A DNA stretch of 64,000 bases from UBA9732 sp052170315. GTDB taxonomy: Bacteria; Spirochaetota; Spirochaetia; Sphaerochaetales; Sphaerochaetaceae. Under the pieces are notes generated by a model. That model ran no database searches. It was given only the letters and a program-made list of their open reading frames with translations, and was not told the DNA's origin. The stretch is taken from positions 1 through 64,000 of the forward strand of contig JBQNAT010000006.1 in NCBI GenBank assembly GCA_052170315.1, read 5' to 3'. The position numbers were made by a program, and so were the translations under genes. The stretch's first letter is position 1. Each line of letters begins with the position of its first letter. Below, in pieces: positions 25,444-33,486 of the stretch.

Positions 25444-25980
25444 TCAGTAATTTTCAGCGTTCAGTTCGAAGTAAGCCTGCGGATGTGCGCATACCGGGCA
25501 AATCTCCGGGGCCTTTGTGCCTACGACGATGTGGCCGCAGTTTCTGCACTTCCAGACCTTGACTTCGCTCTTTTCGAAAACCTTTGCGGTTTCTACGTTC
25601 TCAAGAAGCGCTCTGTAGCGCTCTTCGTGATGCTTTTCAATGGCACCTACCATGCGGAACTTTGCGGCAAGAGCCTTGAAGCCTTCTTTTTCGGCTGTTT
25701 TCGCAAAACCTTCGTACATGTCTGTCCACTCATAGTTTTCGCCCGCAGCCGCGGCTCCGAGGTTTGCGGCGGTATCTCCGATTCCGTCAAGTTCCTTGAA
25801 CCAGAGCTTCGCGTGCTCTTTTTCGTTTTCAGCTGTCTCAAGAAAGAGGGCCGCTATCTGCTCAAAGCCTTCTTTTTTTGCCTTTGAGGCAAAAAATGTG
25901 TACTTGTTTCTTGCCTGTGACTCTCCTGCGAATGCAGCTTCCAGATTCTTCTCTGTCTGAGTTCCTGCGTACTTATTCAT
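25444..25980 (-). CDS. rbr: Rubrerythrin (peroxide reductase)
   Basis: A 178-residue protein: a ferritin-like diiron four-helix bundle with LEAAFAGESQARNKY, ETAENEKEHAKLW and IEKHHEERYRALL ligands, then a C-terminal rubredoxin domain with CRNCGHIV and CPVC for Fe(Cys)4. It reduces H2O2 with electrons from rubredoxin or NADH systems. GGAGACAA precedes the ATG. First gene of an operon with fprA. Confidence 0.96.
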   Translation of the reverse strand: MNKYAGTQTEKNLEAAFAGESQARNKYTFFASKAKKEGFEQIAALFLETAENEKEHAKLWFKELDGIGDTAANLGAAAAGENYEWTDMYEGFAKTAEKEGFKALAAKFRMVGAIEKHHEERYRALLENVETAKVFEKSEVKVWKCRNCGHIVVGTKAPEICPVCAHPQAYFELNAENY

Positions 25981-26173
25981 GTTGTCTCCTTTGGGAATAA
26001 TGCGCGGAAAGATGCTTCAGTAATTTGGAAGAAGTCTGACCGCCGCATTAAACACGTAATTATCAGTTATATATACAAGATATCAAAAATAATTAAAATT
26101 GCAATATATGAGGTAGATGAGGCTCAATATAACGCGGTCATAATGAGCTTCAGCAAAGGCTTCAAATAGGGTC

Positions 26174-26230
26174 GCAAAGTGTCCGCATTGCCCCGGTCCA
26201 CCAATCCGGGATGCCGCGGTGACGCTTTGC
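26174..26230. other. Rod-like structured element (possible small RNA or palindrome)
   Basis: GCAAAG(26174) pairs with CTTTGC(26230), then GT/AC, CCGC/GCGG and an inner CCCGG/CCGGG stem: an imperfect 57-bp hairpin with internal loops, between rbr and a small gene. A second stem GCCGG/CCGGC followed by TTTTT on the plus strand (about 26252-26278) could terminate a plus-strand transcript from here, though it overlaps the end of the small leftward gene. Confidence 0.35.
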
Positions 26231-26261
26231 TTCGGAATTGTGGCTTAACAGCCGGCACACA

Positions 26262-26489
26262 TTAGTTTCCGGCTTTTTCTCGGGCCAGCTTTTCCTCCGC
26301 CTCAAGTCTTTCCTTAAGAGCTTTTTGCATCTCTTCCGCCTTTTCAGGATTGGAGAGCATGAAAGCTTTGCTGAAGTAGACTTCCGTTGCCCTGAAATCC
26401 TGTCTCATTACTGAAGGAGGAAGCATTATGTCTTCTTCAGTATCCCAATAATAACTGTTGATGATTTTCTTAATTTGTCTTTTTCTCAT
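26262..26489 (-). CDS. Small charged hypothetical protein
   Basis: A 75-residue protein with no family I recognise. The N-terminus is basic (RKRQIKKIINSYYW) and the C-terminal third is a strongly charged helix (EKAEEMQKALKERLEAEEKL). It has no signal peptide or membrane segment. There is no good Shine-Dalgarno before the ATG. The even amino-acid use and clean frame support a real gene, but only moderately. Confidence 0.5.
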   Translation of the reverse strand: MRKRQIKKIINSYYWDTEEDIMLPPSVMRQDFRATEVYFSKAFMLSNPEKAEEMQKALKERLEAEEKLAREKAGN

Positions 26490-26561
26490 GTCTCATGAAT
26501 ACCATACGCGGGCAACATTTTCAACATGCGGCGCCCTGAAAGGGTTGAAAAAAACACATAA

Positions 26562-26610
26562 TTTACAAAAAATGTTTCAAAAAATAAAAAATCCTTTTAT
26601 TTTTTGTAAA
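26562..26610. repeat. Nested AT-rich inverted repeats in a divergent intergenic region
   Basis: TTTACAAAAAAT (26562-26573) is the exact complement of ATTTTTTGTAAA (26599-26610), and inside, CAAAAAATAAAA (26578-26589) is the exact complement of TTTTATTTTTTG (26595-26606) with a 5-bp centre. The two stems share the right arm and so are mutually exclusive. The region lies between two divergent genes, so operators or competing RNA structures are possible. Confidence 0.6.
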
Positions 26611-26755
26611 ATGTTTTAAAATGGAATTGTCTTTGAGCGGAATGCGGGTAAAGCTTTTATTTTTATGAAGACTTATTTATTGAAAAATGATATAAAAATA
26701 TAGTTTTTACTGCCCGGGCAGCCCGGGCGGCCAAAGCTGAAGATACGGGAATTAA

Positions 26756-28717
26756 ATGATAGTTGACTACACCTACCAATACCAATATGAGTTCTGCTCG
26801 CTGATTTTTCTTGTATTTCTGAGCATCCAGTACTTTGTAAACAAGAGATTCCCGTCAGATTCAAACAAGTTATTTACCATAATGCTGGCAGTCGCAATAG
26901 CTGACCTCACAACTGATATTTTAGGCTGCATGGCTCTTGAGCGAATTAATGAAATCCCAGTTTGGATAAATTACCTTGTAAACGGTTTATTCTACTGTCT
27001 GCACATAGTACTTGCCGCGCTTATGTGCACATATGTTTTTTTCTTGCTGGGGTTCACGTACAGAAGGAATAAAAAACTTATTTTAGTACTTGTACCCGGA
27101 ATTGCGTTCTTAAGCCTCATGCTTACAAACCCGTTTACGGGACTTATGTTCAGCATCAGGGAAATAGGCGGAGTCATGAGATTCCGGTACGGTCCTTTGA
27201 ATATGATAATGTACGTGATTGTTTCCTTCTATTTCATAACGATGGCGGCATTTGTCATAATGTACAGAAGAAAAATAGCTCATAAGCAGATTATGGCAAT
27301 CATTTTTTTCTGCATCATACTTATTTCGGCTTTGCTTATACAGCTTAAATATCCCACTGTTCTTTTTACGGGGACGGCAATAGCCATATCAATTGTGCTT
27401 TGGGATCTGACACTTCAGAGCCCGGACGATATGCTTGACGAAGTAACGGGCGCGTATGATGATTCAGCCCTTCGGCTTTATCTGGCAGCAGAGCTTAGGG
27501 CCGGTCATATCTACGCAACCGTTGTAGATATAGACGGTCTTTCGGACACGCAGAATATGGCTGAACGCGGAGGTCTTGAAAAAATAAGCTATATACTTGC
27601 GAAGCGTATAGGCAAGTTCTTCCTGAACGTCAAATCCGACAAGGTATGGTTTTTCCGCGAGTCCAACTCCAGATTCTGGGTAATGTCAAAAAACCAGACA
27701 GAACTTGAGGAAACATCTACAGCGATTACAAACAGATTCCGGGAAAGCTGGAATATAAGAGGCGTGACTGTGGACCTTCTGGCAACGGTACTCTATTTTT
27801 CCACAAACACCTCACTTCATATCACAAGCTCTGAGCTGATATCCATAATAGACGAAACCTTTGAAACGGTTGACCTTATTGCCGGACAAAAAAACAGGAT
27901 AATAATTGATTCGGCTATTTTGGCAAAATACAGACGACGGCATGTCCTTTATGACTCGTTAAGACATTCAATAAAGACGGGCGAAGGCTTCTACCTCTGC
28001 TTCCAGCCCATAATAGGGCTCAGGCCTCATTCGCCGGTTACGGCTGAAGTTCTGCTGCGCTACAATGACCAGAATCTTGGGATGGTATCACCTGCGGAGT
28101 TTATACCGATAATCGAAAAAAACGGACTTTCCATGCAGCTTAATATCTTTGTTGTGGATTCCGCCTGCCGTTTTCTTGCCCAGCATCCTGAAGTAGAGCT
28201 TCTGCATATAAATCTTTCGGCAACTGAATTTTTCATGATGAGCCCCGCAAAGAGCATTTCAGGTATAGTCAGGAAAAACGGCATAGACCCGAAGAGGATA
28301 TGTTTTGAGATAACCGAATCCGCGGCTACAAACGCAAACATACAGAACATTATCAGCGCCTTTATGAACGAAATGATTTCCCTTGGCTTCTCGTTTGCGC
28401 TTGACGACTACGGAACAGGCTATTCCAATGTGCAGAGGATACTTAAGATGCCGTTCAGCACCGTCAAGGTAGACAGGACGTTCCTGACAGATGACGCAAG
28501 AAGCATTCACTTCCTTGAAGCCACAATAAAACTTTTCCTGGAGTTGGGCATAGAACCTGTAATGGAAGGCGTGGAAACCGAAGAACAGCTTGAAAGAGTG
28601 GCTTCCTACGGCGTTACTTTTATTCAGGGCTTTCTGTTTTCACGCCCTCTTGAGGGCGACGCTTTCATTGATTTAATAAAAAGCGGCAAGATAAAACCTG
28701 AGACGGAAAAGCAGTAA
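26756..28717 (+). CDS. Membrane-bound c-di-GMP phosphodiesterase (EAL) with degenerate GGDEF domain
   Basis: A 653-residue protein. Residues 1-225 hold about seven membrane segments. Residues about 235-390 look like a GGDEF domain without a GGDEF motif, so not a cyclase. The EAL domain (about 400-640) has AEVLLRY in place of EALLR (the metal-binding Glu is kept), INLSATEF, FEITES, ALDDYGTGYSN, VKVDRTFL, GVETEEQ and QGFLFSRPL. The key acidic residues are present, so it is likely an active phosphodiesterase degrading cyclic di-GMP. The ribosome site is weak. No partner gene is adjacent. Confidence 0.88.
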   Translation: MIVDYTYQYQYEFCSLIFLVFLSIQYFVNKRFPSDSNKLFTIMLAVAIADLTTDILGCMALERINEIPVWINYLVNGLFYCLHIVLAALMCTYVFFLLGFTYRRNKKLILVLVPGIAFLSLMLTNPFTGLMFSIREIGGVMRFRYGPLNMIMYVIVSFYFITMAAFVIMYRRKIAHKQIMAIIFFCIILISALLIQLKYPTVLFTGTAIAISIVLWDLTLQSPDDMLDEVTGAYDDSALRLYLAAELRAGHIYATVVDIDGLSDTQNMAERGGLEKISYILAKRIGKFFLNVKSDKVWFFRESNSRFWVMSKNQTELEETSTAITNRFRESWNIRGVTVDLLATVLYFSTNTSLHITSSELISIIDETFETVDLIAGQKNRIIIDSAILAKYRRRHVLYDSLRHSIKTGEGFYLCFQPIIGLRPHSPVTAEVLLRYNDQNLGMVSPAEFIPIIEKNGLSMQLNIFVVDSACRFLAQHPEVELLHINLSATEFFMMSPAKSISGIVRKNGIDPKRICFEITESAATNANIQNIISAFMNEMISLGFSFALDDYGTGYSNVQRILKMPFSTVKVDRTFLTDDARSIHFLEATIKLFLELGIEPVMEGVETEEQLERVASYGVTFIQGFLFSRPLEGDAFIDLIKSGKIKPETEKQ

Positions 28718-28744
28718 AACTGTCCCCAAAAGACAAAATAAAAC

Positions 28745-28776
28745 CGGCGCTGAAGCCCCTAAAACCTGCAGCGCCG
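28745..28776 (+). terminator. GC-rich hairpin after the EAL gene
   Basis: CGGCGCTG (28745-28752) pairs perfectly with CAGCGCCG (28769-28776). It follows the EAL stop by 28 bp but lacks a proper T run (AAATTT follows), so termination may be weak. A near-repeat (AGCCGGAATTT twice) follows. Confidence 0.5.
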
Positions 28777-28824
28777 AAATTTAAAGCCGGAATTTAGAGC
28801 CGGAATTTTGCAATATATGCTCAT

Positions 28825-29013
28825 TCAACGCCCCTTTTCAGGGGCATTGTCTTCTTTGAGGCGTTTTCTTCTGGTTTTAACAGCTTCCGTAAGAAGATAT
28901 TCAATCTGACCGTTCAGACTGCGAAAGTCATCTTCTGCCCACATTGAAAGCTCCTCGAACAGCTTGTCCGAAAGCCTGAGAGGAACCTGTTTTCTGGAAA
29001 GTTTATCCGCCAT
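28825..29013 (-). CDS. Ribbon-helix-helix (Arc/CopG-like) DNA-binding protein
   Basis: A 62-residue protein. KQVPLRLSDKLFEELSMWAE supplies the beta-strand and first helix, and RSLNGQIEYLLTEAVKTR the second helix of an Arc-type ribbon-helix-helix fold; the tail is basic. It starts 10 bp after the SPFH gene and is co-transcribed. The NGQIEYLL segment resembles Arc-family proteins found with SPFH genes in other anaerobes. Confidence 0.72.
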   Translation of the reverse strand: MADKLSRKQVPLRLSDKLFEELSMWAEDDFRSLNGQIEYLLTEAVKTRRKRLKEDNAPEKGR

Positions 29014-29023
29014 AACTTTACGG

Positions 29024-30040
29024 TCAGTATATTGAACCGGTGTTCAGTACGGGATTGGCTTCCTTGCTTCCGCAGAGGACAACAAGGAGATTTGATACCA
29101 TCTGGGCCTTGCGCTCCTCGTCAAGGTCAACAACACCGTCCTGCTTAAGTTTCTCAAGCGCAAGCTCCACCATTGAAACCGCGCCTTCCACTATTTTTTT
29201 CCTTGCGGCAATAACAGCTGTTGCCTGCTGTCTCTGTAGCATCGCAGCCGCTATCTCGGTGGCATAGGCAATCTGATTCAGCCTCACATCTATTATCTCA
29301 ATGCCCGCGTCACGAACCCTCACGGACAATTCATCCCTCATCTCTTCCGCAATCTTGACGGCAGACCCGCGCAGAGTCATTTCATCGTTGTCATCGTTGG
29401 ACTCATCGTCATCCGAAAACAGGTCATATGGATAAAGGCGCGCGACGTTCCTTATGGTCGAGTCCGTCTGATTGGACAGGTACTCAATATAATTGTCAAC
29501 GTTTATCACGGCCTTTGTCGCGTCTACAACCTTCCACACTACAATGGCGCTCACGTCTATCGGGTTTCCCAGCTTGTCATTAACCTTCTGATTTCCGTTC
29601 ACGAAAGTCGAAATCTTCGTGGAAATCTTTTTGGGAACTTTTATTATTATTCCCTGATTGTTTTTCGCGGCTTCCGCCTTTTTCGCCGAGGCTTCCTCTT
29701 CGCGCTTTCCGGGATAGACCGCAGTACAGAACGGATTAACAAAAAAGAAGCCCGCGTCATAAACAGTCCCGTGATATTTGCCGAAAAGCGAAAGGACCAG
29801 AGCCTCGTTAGGTTTTACAATCCTGAGCCCAGCATAGGAAATACAGACAAAAATATACAAAAGAAGATCCGCAATACCTAAAAGTATAATTCCTGTTGAA
29901 GGTTCCTCATTAAGACGTGAAATAATGAAAACGAACAACACGACTGAACCGGCTGTAAGAAACAGCTGAATTATAAGAGCCGCAATGCCATTGAAAGGGC
30001 TTAGCCTTCTTTCCGTTACTGACTGAGTTTTGTTTTCCAT
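29024..30040 (-). CDS. SPFH/Band 7 (prohibitin-like) membrane protein
   Basis: A 338-residue protein with two N-terminal membrane segments (IAALIIQLFLTAGSVVLFVF, LLLYIFVCISYAGLRIV) and an SPFH domain: VKPNEALVLSLFGKYHGT, PIDVSAIVVWKVVDATKAV, and the helical VRDAGIEIIDVRLNQIAYA. SPFH proteins form large membrane-associated oligomeric cages that organise membrane domains or proteases. GAAGGAG precedes the ATG at 30040; a frame starting at 30076 is unlikely. Its downstream partner is a ribbon-helix-helix protein. Confidence 0.88.
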   Translation of the reverse strand: MENKTQSVTERRLSPFNGIAALIIQLFLTAGSVVLFVFIISRLNEEPSTGIILLGIADLLLYIFVCISYAGLRIVKPNEALVLSLFGKYHGTVYDAGFFFVNPFCTAVYPGKREEEASAKKAEAAKNNQGIIIKVPKKISTKISTFVNGNQKVNDKLGNPIDVSAIVVWKVVDATKAVINVDNYIEYLSNQTDSTIRNVARLYPYDLFSDDDESNDDNDEMTLRGSAVKIAEEMRDELSVRVRDAGIEIIDVRLNQIAYATEIAAAMLQRQQATAVIAARKKIVEGAVSMVELALEKLKQDGVVDLDEERKAQMVSNLLVVLCGSKEANPVLNTGSIY

Positions 30041-30266
30041 AAATACTCCTTCGTGAGCTTTCCATAAAAGCATCACCAGAACTATGATATCAAAATGATA
30101 TCAAATAGAATGTAGACAGTCAACAGGAAGCCGACAGATAACGTTTTAATCGATTTTTCGGGTTTCCAGTCAAATTTCAGACTGATATTAAACAGAAAAA
30201 AAAGGCCAACTGCCCTGCCCGTGCCTGTTAAAAAAGTGATATGTTGCGTTTTGTTGCATTTTTTCC

Positions 30267-30295
30267 TTTACTTCTCAAGTATACGGGGTTAGAAT
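30267..30295 (+). promoter_or_regulatory. Predicted promoter of the purine permease gene
   Basis: TTTACT (30267-30272) and TAGAAT (30290-30295) with a 17-bp spacer, 36 bp before the start codon. No purine riboswitch consensus is visible in the leader. Confidence 0.45.
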
Positions 30296-30313
30296 TGCAC
30301 TGTAAAAAAACAC

Positions 30314-30328
30314 TAACTCAAGGAGTTA
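30314..30328 (+). promoter_or_regulatory. Small hairpin enclosing the permease Shine-Dalgarno
   Basis: TAACTC-AAG-GAGTTA is a perfect 6-bp stem with a 3-nt loop that contains AAGGAG, the ribosome site of the permease. It may dampen translation or bind a factor. Confidence 0.4.
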
Positions 30329-30331
30329 ACA

Positions 30332-31636
30332 ATGGAAAAATTTTTCAAGCTTAAGGAAAGAGGAACGGACGTAAAGACCGAAATTATGGCCGGTCTTACA
30401 ACCTTCATGACCATGGCTTACATTCTGGTCGTGAACCCGCTGCTTCTTACTCCGTCAGGAATGGAGTGGAGCAAAGTTTTCGCCGCTACGGCTATAGCGT
30501 CTGCAATAGCGTGCCTGGTAATGAGCCTTTTGGCAAATCTGCCGTTCGCACTTTCTGCGGGAATGGGACTCAACGCATTCTTTACATATACAGTATGTCT
30601 TGGAATGGGACACTCATGGAGATTCGCTCTTACAGCTGTTTTTGTAGAAGGCATCATTTTTCTTATCCTTACCTTCTTCAACATCAGAGAGGCAATTGTA
30701 AACAGCATTCCCGCCAATCTGAAGAAAGCAATCGGCGCCGGTATCGGTCTTTTCGTTGCTTACATCGGACTTAAAAATGCCGGAATCATTGTCGTTGATG
30801 CAAGCAACGTTTCAGCGCTAAGCGCAACATGGCACGGCGGCGCATCCCTTGTTTCAGTCATAGGACTTATTCTCACATCGATTCTGCTGGTTCACAAGGT
30901 GAAAGGCGCTCTCCTTATAGGTATAATCGCAACCACCATTATTGGAATCCCGTTTGGCGTAACAACATGGGCAGGCGGTTCATTCACTCCAAGCGCTCCT
31001 TATTTCGGCGAGTTCGCATTTAAGGAAATCTTCGCAAACGGCAACGCGGCATTTGACTTTGTCATTGTCATGTTCACATTCCTGTTTGTTGATATGTTTG
31101 ATACGGTCGGAACCCTCATCGGATGCGCGGGCAAGTCGGGCATGATTCAGAAAGACGGCACAATCCCCAACTGTAAAGAAGCTCTTTTCGCGGACGCGGT
31201 GGGAACAACAGTCGGCGCTATCCTTGGAACATCCACAATCACAACCTTCGTAGAAAGCGCTTCAGGTGTTTCGGAAGGCGGAAAGACCGGACTTACATCC
31301 CTTACTGTCGCAGTCCTTTTCATCCTTTCACTCTTCCTTGAGCCTGTCTTCGGCTCAATCCCAAGCGCGGCAACGGCACCCGCTCTTATCATTGTAGGCG
31401 TTATGATGGTCACTCCTATCAGAGACATTGACTGGGACGATTACTCAGAGGCAATTCCTTCATTCCTTACAATAATCTTAATGGTATGCGCTTCAAGCAT
31501 TTCCGACGGTATCATGTTCGGAATCATCTTCTACGTCATCTGCAAGGCATTCGGCGGAAAGGTCAGGGAAATCAGGGGAACAACATGGGTAATCTTCGTT
31601 CTGTTCATTGCCAAGATTGTTGTCAACGCACTTTGA
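30332..31636 (+). CDS. NCS2/AzgA-type purine (adenine/guanine/hypoxanthine) permease
   Basis: A 434-residue transporter of the PbuG/AzgA subfamily: EIMAGLTTFMTMAYILVVNP at the start, SAGMGLNAFFTYTV, GAGIGLFVAYIGLKNAGI, FLFVDMFDTVGTLIG and TTFVESASGVSEGGKTGL are strong signatures. About 12-13 membrane segments are visible. It imports purine bases by proton symport. Adenine deaminase follows 104 bp later, so adenine is the probable substrate. Confidence 0.95.
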   Translation: MEKFFKLKERGTDVKTEIMAGLTTFMTMAYILVVNPLLLTPSGMEWSKVFAATAIASAIACLVMSLLANLPFALSAGMGLNAFFTYTVCLGMGHSWRFALTAVFVEGIIFLILTFFNIREAIVNSIPANLKKAIGAGIGLFVAYIGLKNAGIIVVDASNVSALSATWHGGASLVSVIGLILTSILLVHKVKGALLIGIIATTIIGIPFGVTTWAGGSFTPSAPYFGEFAFKEIFANGNAAFDFVIVMFTFLFVDMFDTVGTLIGCAGKSGMIQKDGTIPNCKEALFADAVGTTVGAILGTSTITTFVESASGVSEGGKTGLTSLTVAVLFILSLFLEPVFGSIPSAATAPALIIVGVMMVTPIRDIDWDDYSEAIPSFLTIILMVCASSISDGIMFGIIFYVICKAFGGKVREIRGTTWVIFVLFIAKIVVNAL

Positions 31637-31680
31637 TTCCGGTATGACTGAAACGAATGGTATCTTATGAAATTCGTAGT

Positions 31681-31705
31681 GCCGCAGGTTCGCCTGCGGC
31701 ATTTT
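31681..31705 (+). terminator. Terminator between the purine permease and adenine deaminase genes
   Basis: GCCGCAGG-TTCG-CCTGCGGC followed by ATTTT. The stem is perfect with a stable UUCG loop; the T run is short, so read-through into the deaminase gene may be partial. Confidence 0.8.
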
Positions 31706-31739
31706 AAAACCCAAAATACAAAGCTCGGAGGAGAAAAAG

Positions 31740-33479
31740 ATGGACAGAGAACATTTAAAGCACCTTATTGACGTTGCTTCAGGCAGGCAGGCCGCAGACA
31801 TACGCGTTACGAATTGCCATGTGGTAGATGTTTTCAACAAAGAGGTTTTTGACAGCGACGTCTACATCACAGACGGCCTTATCGCAGGCTTCGGCGGGGA
31901 AAACTTTCCCGAAGCAAAGCAGGTAATTGACGCGAAGGGACGCTACATGGTTCCAGGCTTCATTGACAGCCACCTTCACATCGAATCCTCACACGTATCT
32001 CCGGCCGAGTATTCAAGGCTGGTCATTCCATGCGGAACAACGACAGTTGTCGCCGACCCGCATGAAATAGTCAACGTCTGCAGCATAGACGGTTTTGACT
32101 ACATGATGGAAGCCTCGGAGAACCTGCCCCTTACAGTGTTCCTGCAGTTCCCTTCCTGTGTCCCCTGCACTCCTTTTGAAAATGCAGGCGCGGTTCTTCT
32201 TGCGAAGGACATAGCAACAAGGATAAACCATCCGCGTGTGCTGGGACTTGGCGAAATGATGGACTTTGTAGGCGTCTGCAGCGGTAAGGACGATGTTCTT
32301 GACAAACTCCTTGTGGCAAAAGAGGCGAACAAAATAATTGACGGACACTACCTTGGAGCAGATACGGGGCTTGACGCCTACTGCGCTTCAGGAATCGCAA
32401 ACGACCACGAATGCGCCACAGGCAAGGGTCTGCGCGACAGAATCAGACGAGGCATGTACGTACTTCTGAGACAGGGCACCGCCTGCCATGATCTTCTTAA
32501 CCTTCTCAAGGGCATGGACAGCCGGAATTCAGACAGATGTCTTATCTGCACCGATGACTGCGCCGCAAAAACAATGCTTGAGATTGGCCACATAGACAAC
32601 AACGTAAGAATGACAATTAACGAAGGAGTTGACCCTGTAACAGCAATCTGCATGGCAACGATAAATGCCGCCAACTGCTTCAAACTTGATGACCGCGGAG
32701 CCATAGCACCGGGCAGAAGAGCAGACTTCCTGCTTCTCTCTTCTCTGGACAAAGACTTCAGGGTTGTTGATGTTTACACCGAAGGAAAGCATGTCGCGTC
32801 AAACCGTAAATATCTTGCGAAGCCTGTCCATGTTCCCATAGACAAGGTAAGCGGCAGGATGAATATCAAAGACCTCAGCGCAAAGCGCTTTGAACTGAAA
32901 CTTAAAAACAATCATGTCAGGATAATGCAGATAATCCCCGGTTCTGTTGTGACCCGGGAATCGGAAGCTTATGTAGAGCTTGATAAAAACGGCGTCTGGC
33001 ACAGGAATGCGGATGATATTGTCAAAATCGCAGTTGTGGAGCGCCACCACGGCACAGGCAACATAGGCATAGGCCTTATCAGGGGCTTCAACCTGAAAGA
33101 CGGGGCAATAGCCACTTCAATAGCGCATGATTCCCATAACGTAATAGTTGCCGGAGATAACGACAGCGACATGGAACTTGCGGTAAAAGAACTTATCAGA
33201 CTTGGCGGAGGCCTTACCTGCGTAAAAAAGGGCAAAGTCCTTGAATCAGTTCAGCATGAAATCGCAGGTCTTATGACGGACCTTCCCGGAGAAGTTGTTG
33301 CCCAAAAGCTTGCATCAATAATAAAGACCGCAAGGGAAGAACTTGGCATAAGCGGAGGCGTTGACCCGTTCATGACTCTTTGCTTTATGTCGCTTCCCGT
33401 CATACCGGAAATCAAAATAACTGATATGGGTCTGTTTGACCTTGCGAAGTATGACTTTGTACCGCTTGAACTGGACTGA
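31740..33479 (+). CDS. ade: Adenine deaminase
   Basis: A 579-residue amidohydrolase. VPGFIDSHLHIESSHVSP carries the HxH metal ligands; ADPHEIVNV, HYLGADTGLDAYCASGI and the C-terminal Ade domain (GGGLTCVKKGKVLESV) match bacterial Ade (AdeC). It converts adenine to hypoxanthine and ammonia. Together with the upstream permease it forms an adenine salvage unit. GGAGG is present before the ATG. Its stop is 7 bp from the convergent transporter gene. Confidence 0.96.
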   Translation: MDREHLKHLIDVASGRQAADIRVTNCHVVDVFNKEVFDSDVYITDGLIAGFGGENFPEAKQVIDAKGRYMVPGFIDSHLHIESSHVSPAEYSRLVIPCGTTTVVADPHEIVNVCSIDGFDYMMEASENLPLTVFLQFPSCVPCTPFENAGAVLLAKDIATRINHPRVLGLGEMMDFVGVCSGKDDVLDKLLVAKEANKIIDGHYLGADTGLDAYCASGIANDHECATGKGLRDRIRRGMYVLLRQGTACHDLLNLLKGMDSRNSDRCLICTDDCAAKTMLEIGHIDNNVRMTINEGVDPVTAICMATINAANCFKLDDRGAIAPGRRADFLLLSSLDKDFRVVDVYTEGKHVASNRKYLAKPVHVPIDKVSGRMNIKDLSAKRFELKLKNNHVRIMQIIPGSVVTRESEAYVELDKNGVWHRNADDIVKIAVVERHHGTGNIGIGLIRGFNLKDGAIATSIAHDSHNVIVAGDNDSDMELAVKELIRLGGGLTCVKKGKVLESVQHEIAGLMTDLPGEVVAQKLASIIKTAREELGISGGVDPFMTLCFMSLPVIPEIKITDMGLFDLAKYDFVPLELD

Positions 33480-33486
33480 CAAAGAA

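Noticed and set aside
26174..26230. Small SRP RNA
   Set aside because: The rod shape is suggestive, but the apical GGAA loop and the conserved symmetric and asymmetric loops are absent.
30077..30331. Purine riboswitch before the permease
   Set aside because: No conserved purine aptamer loops or core were found in the leader.
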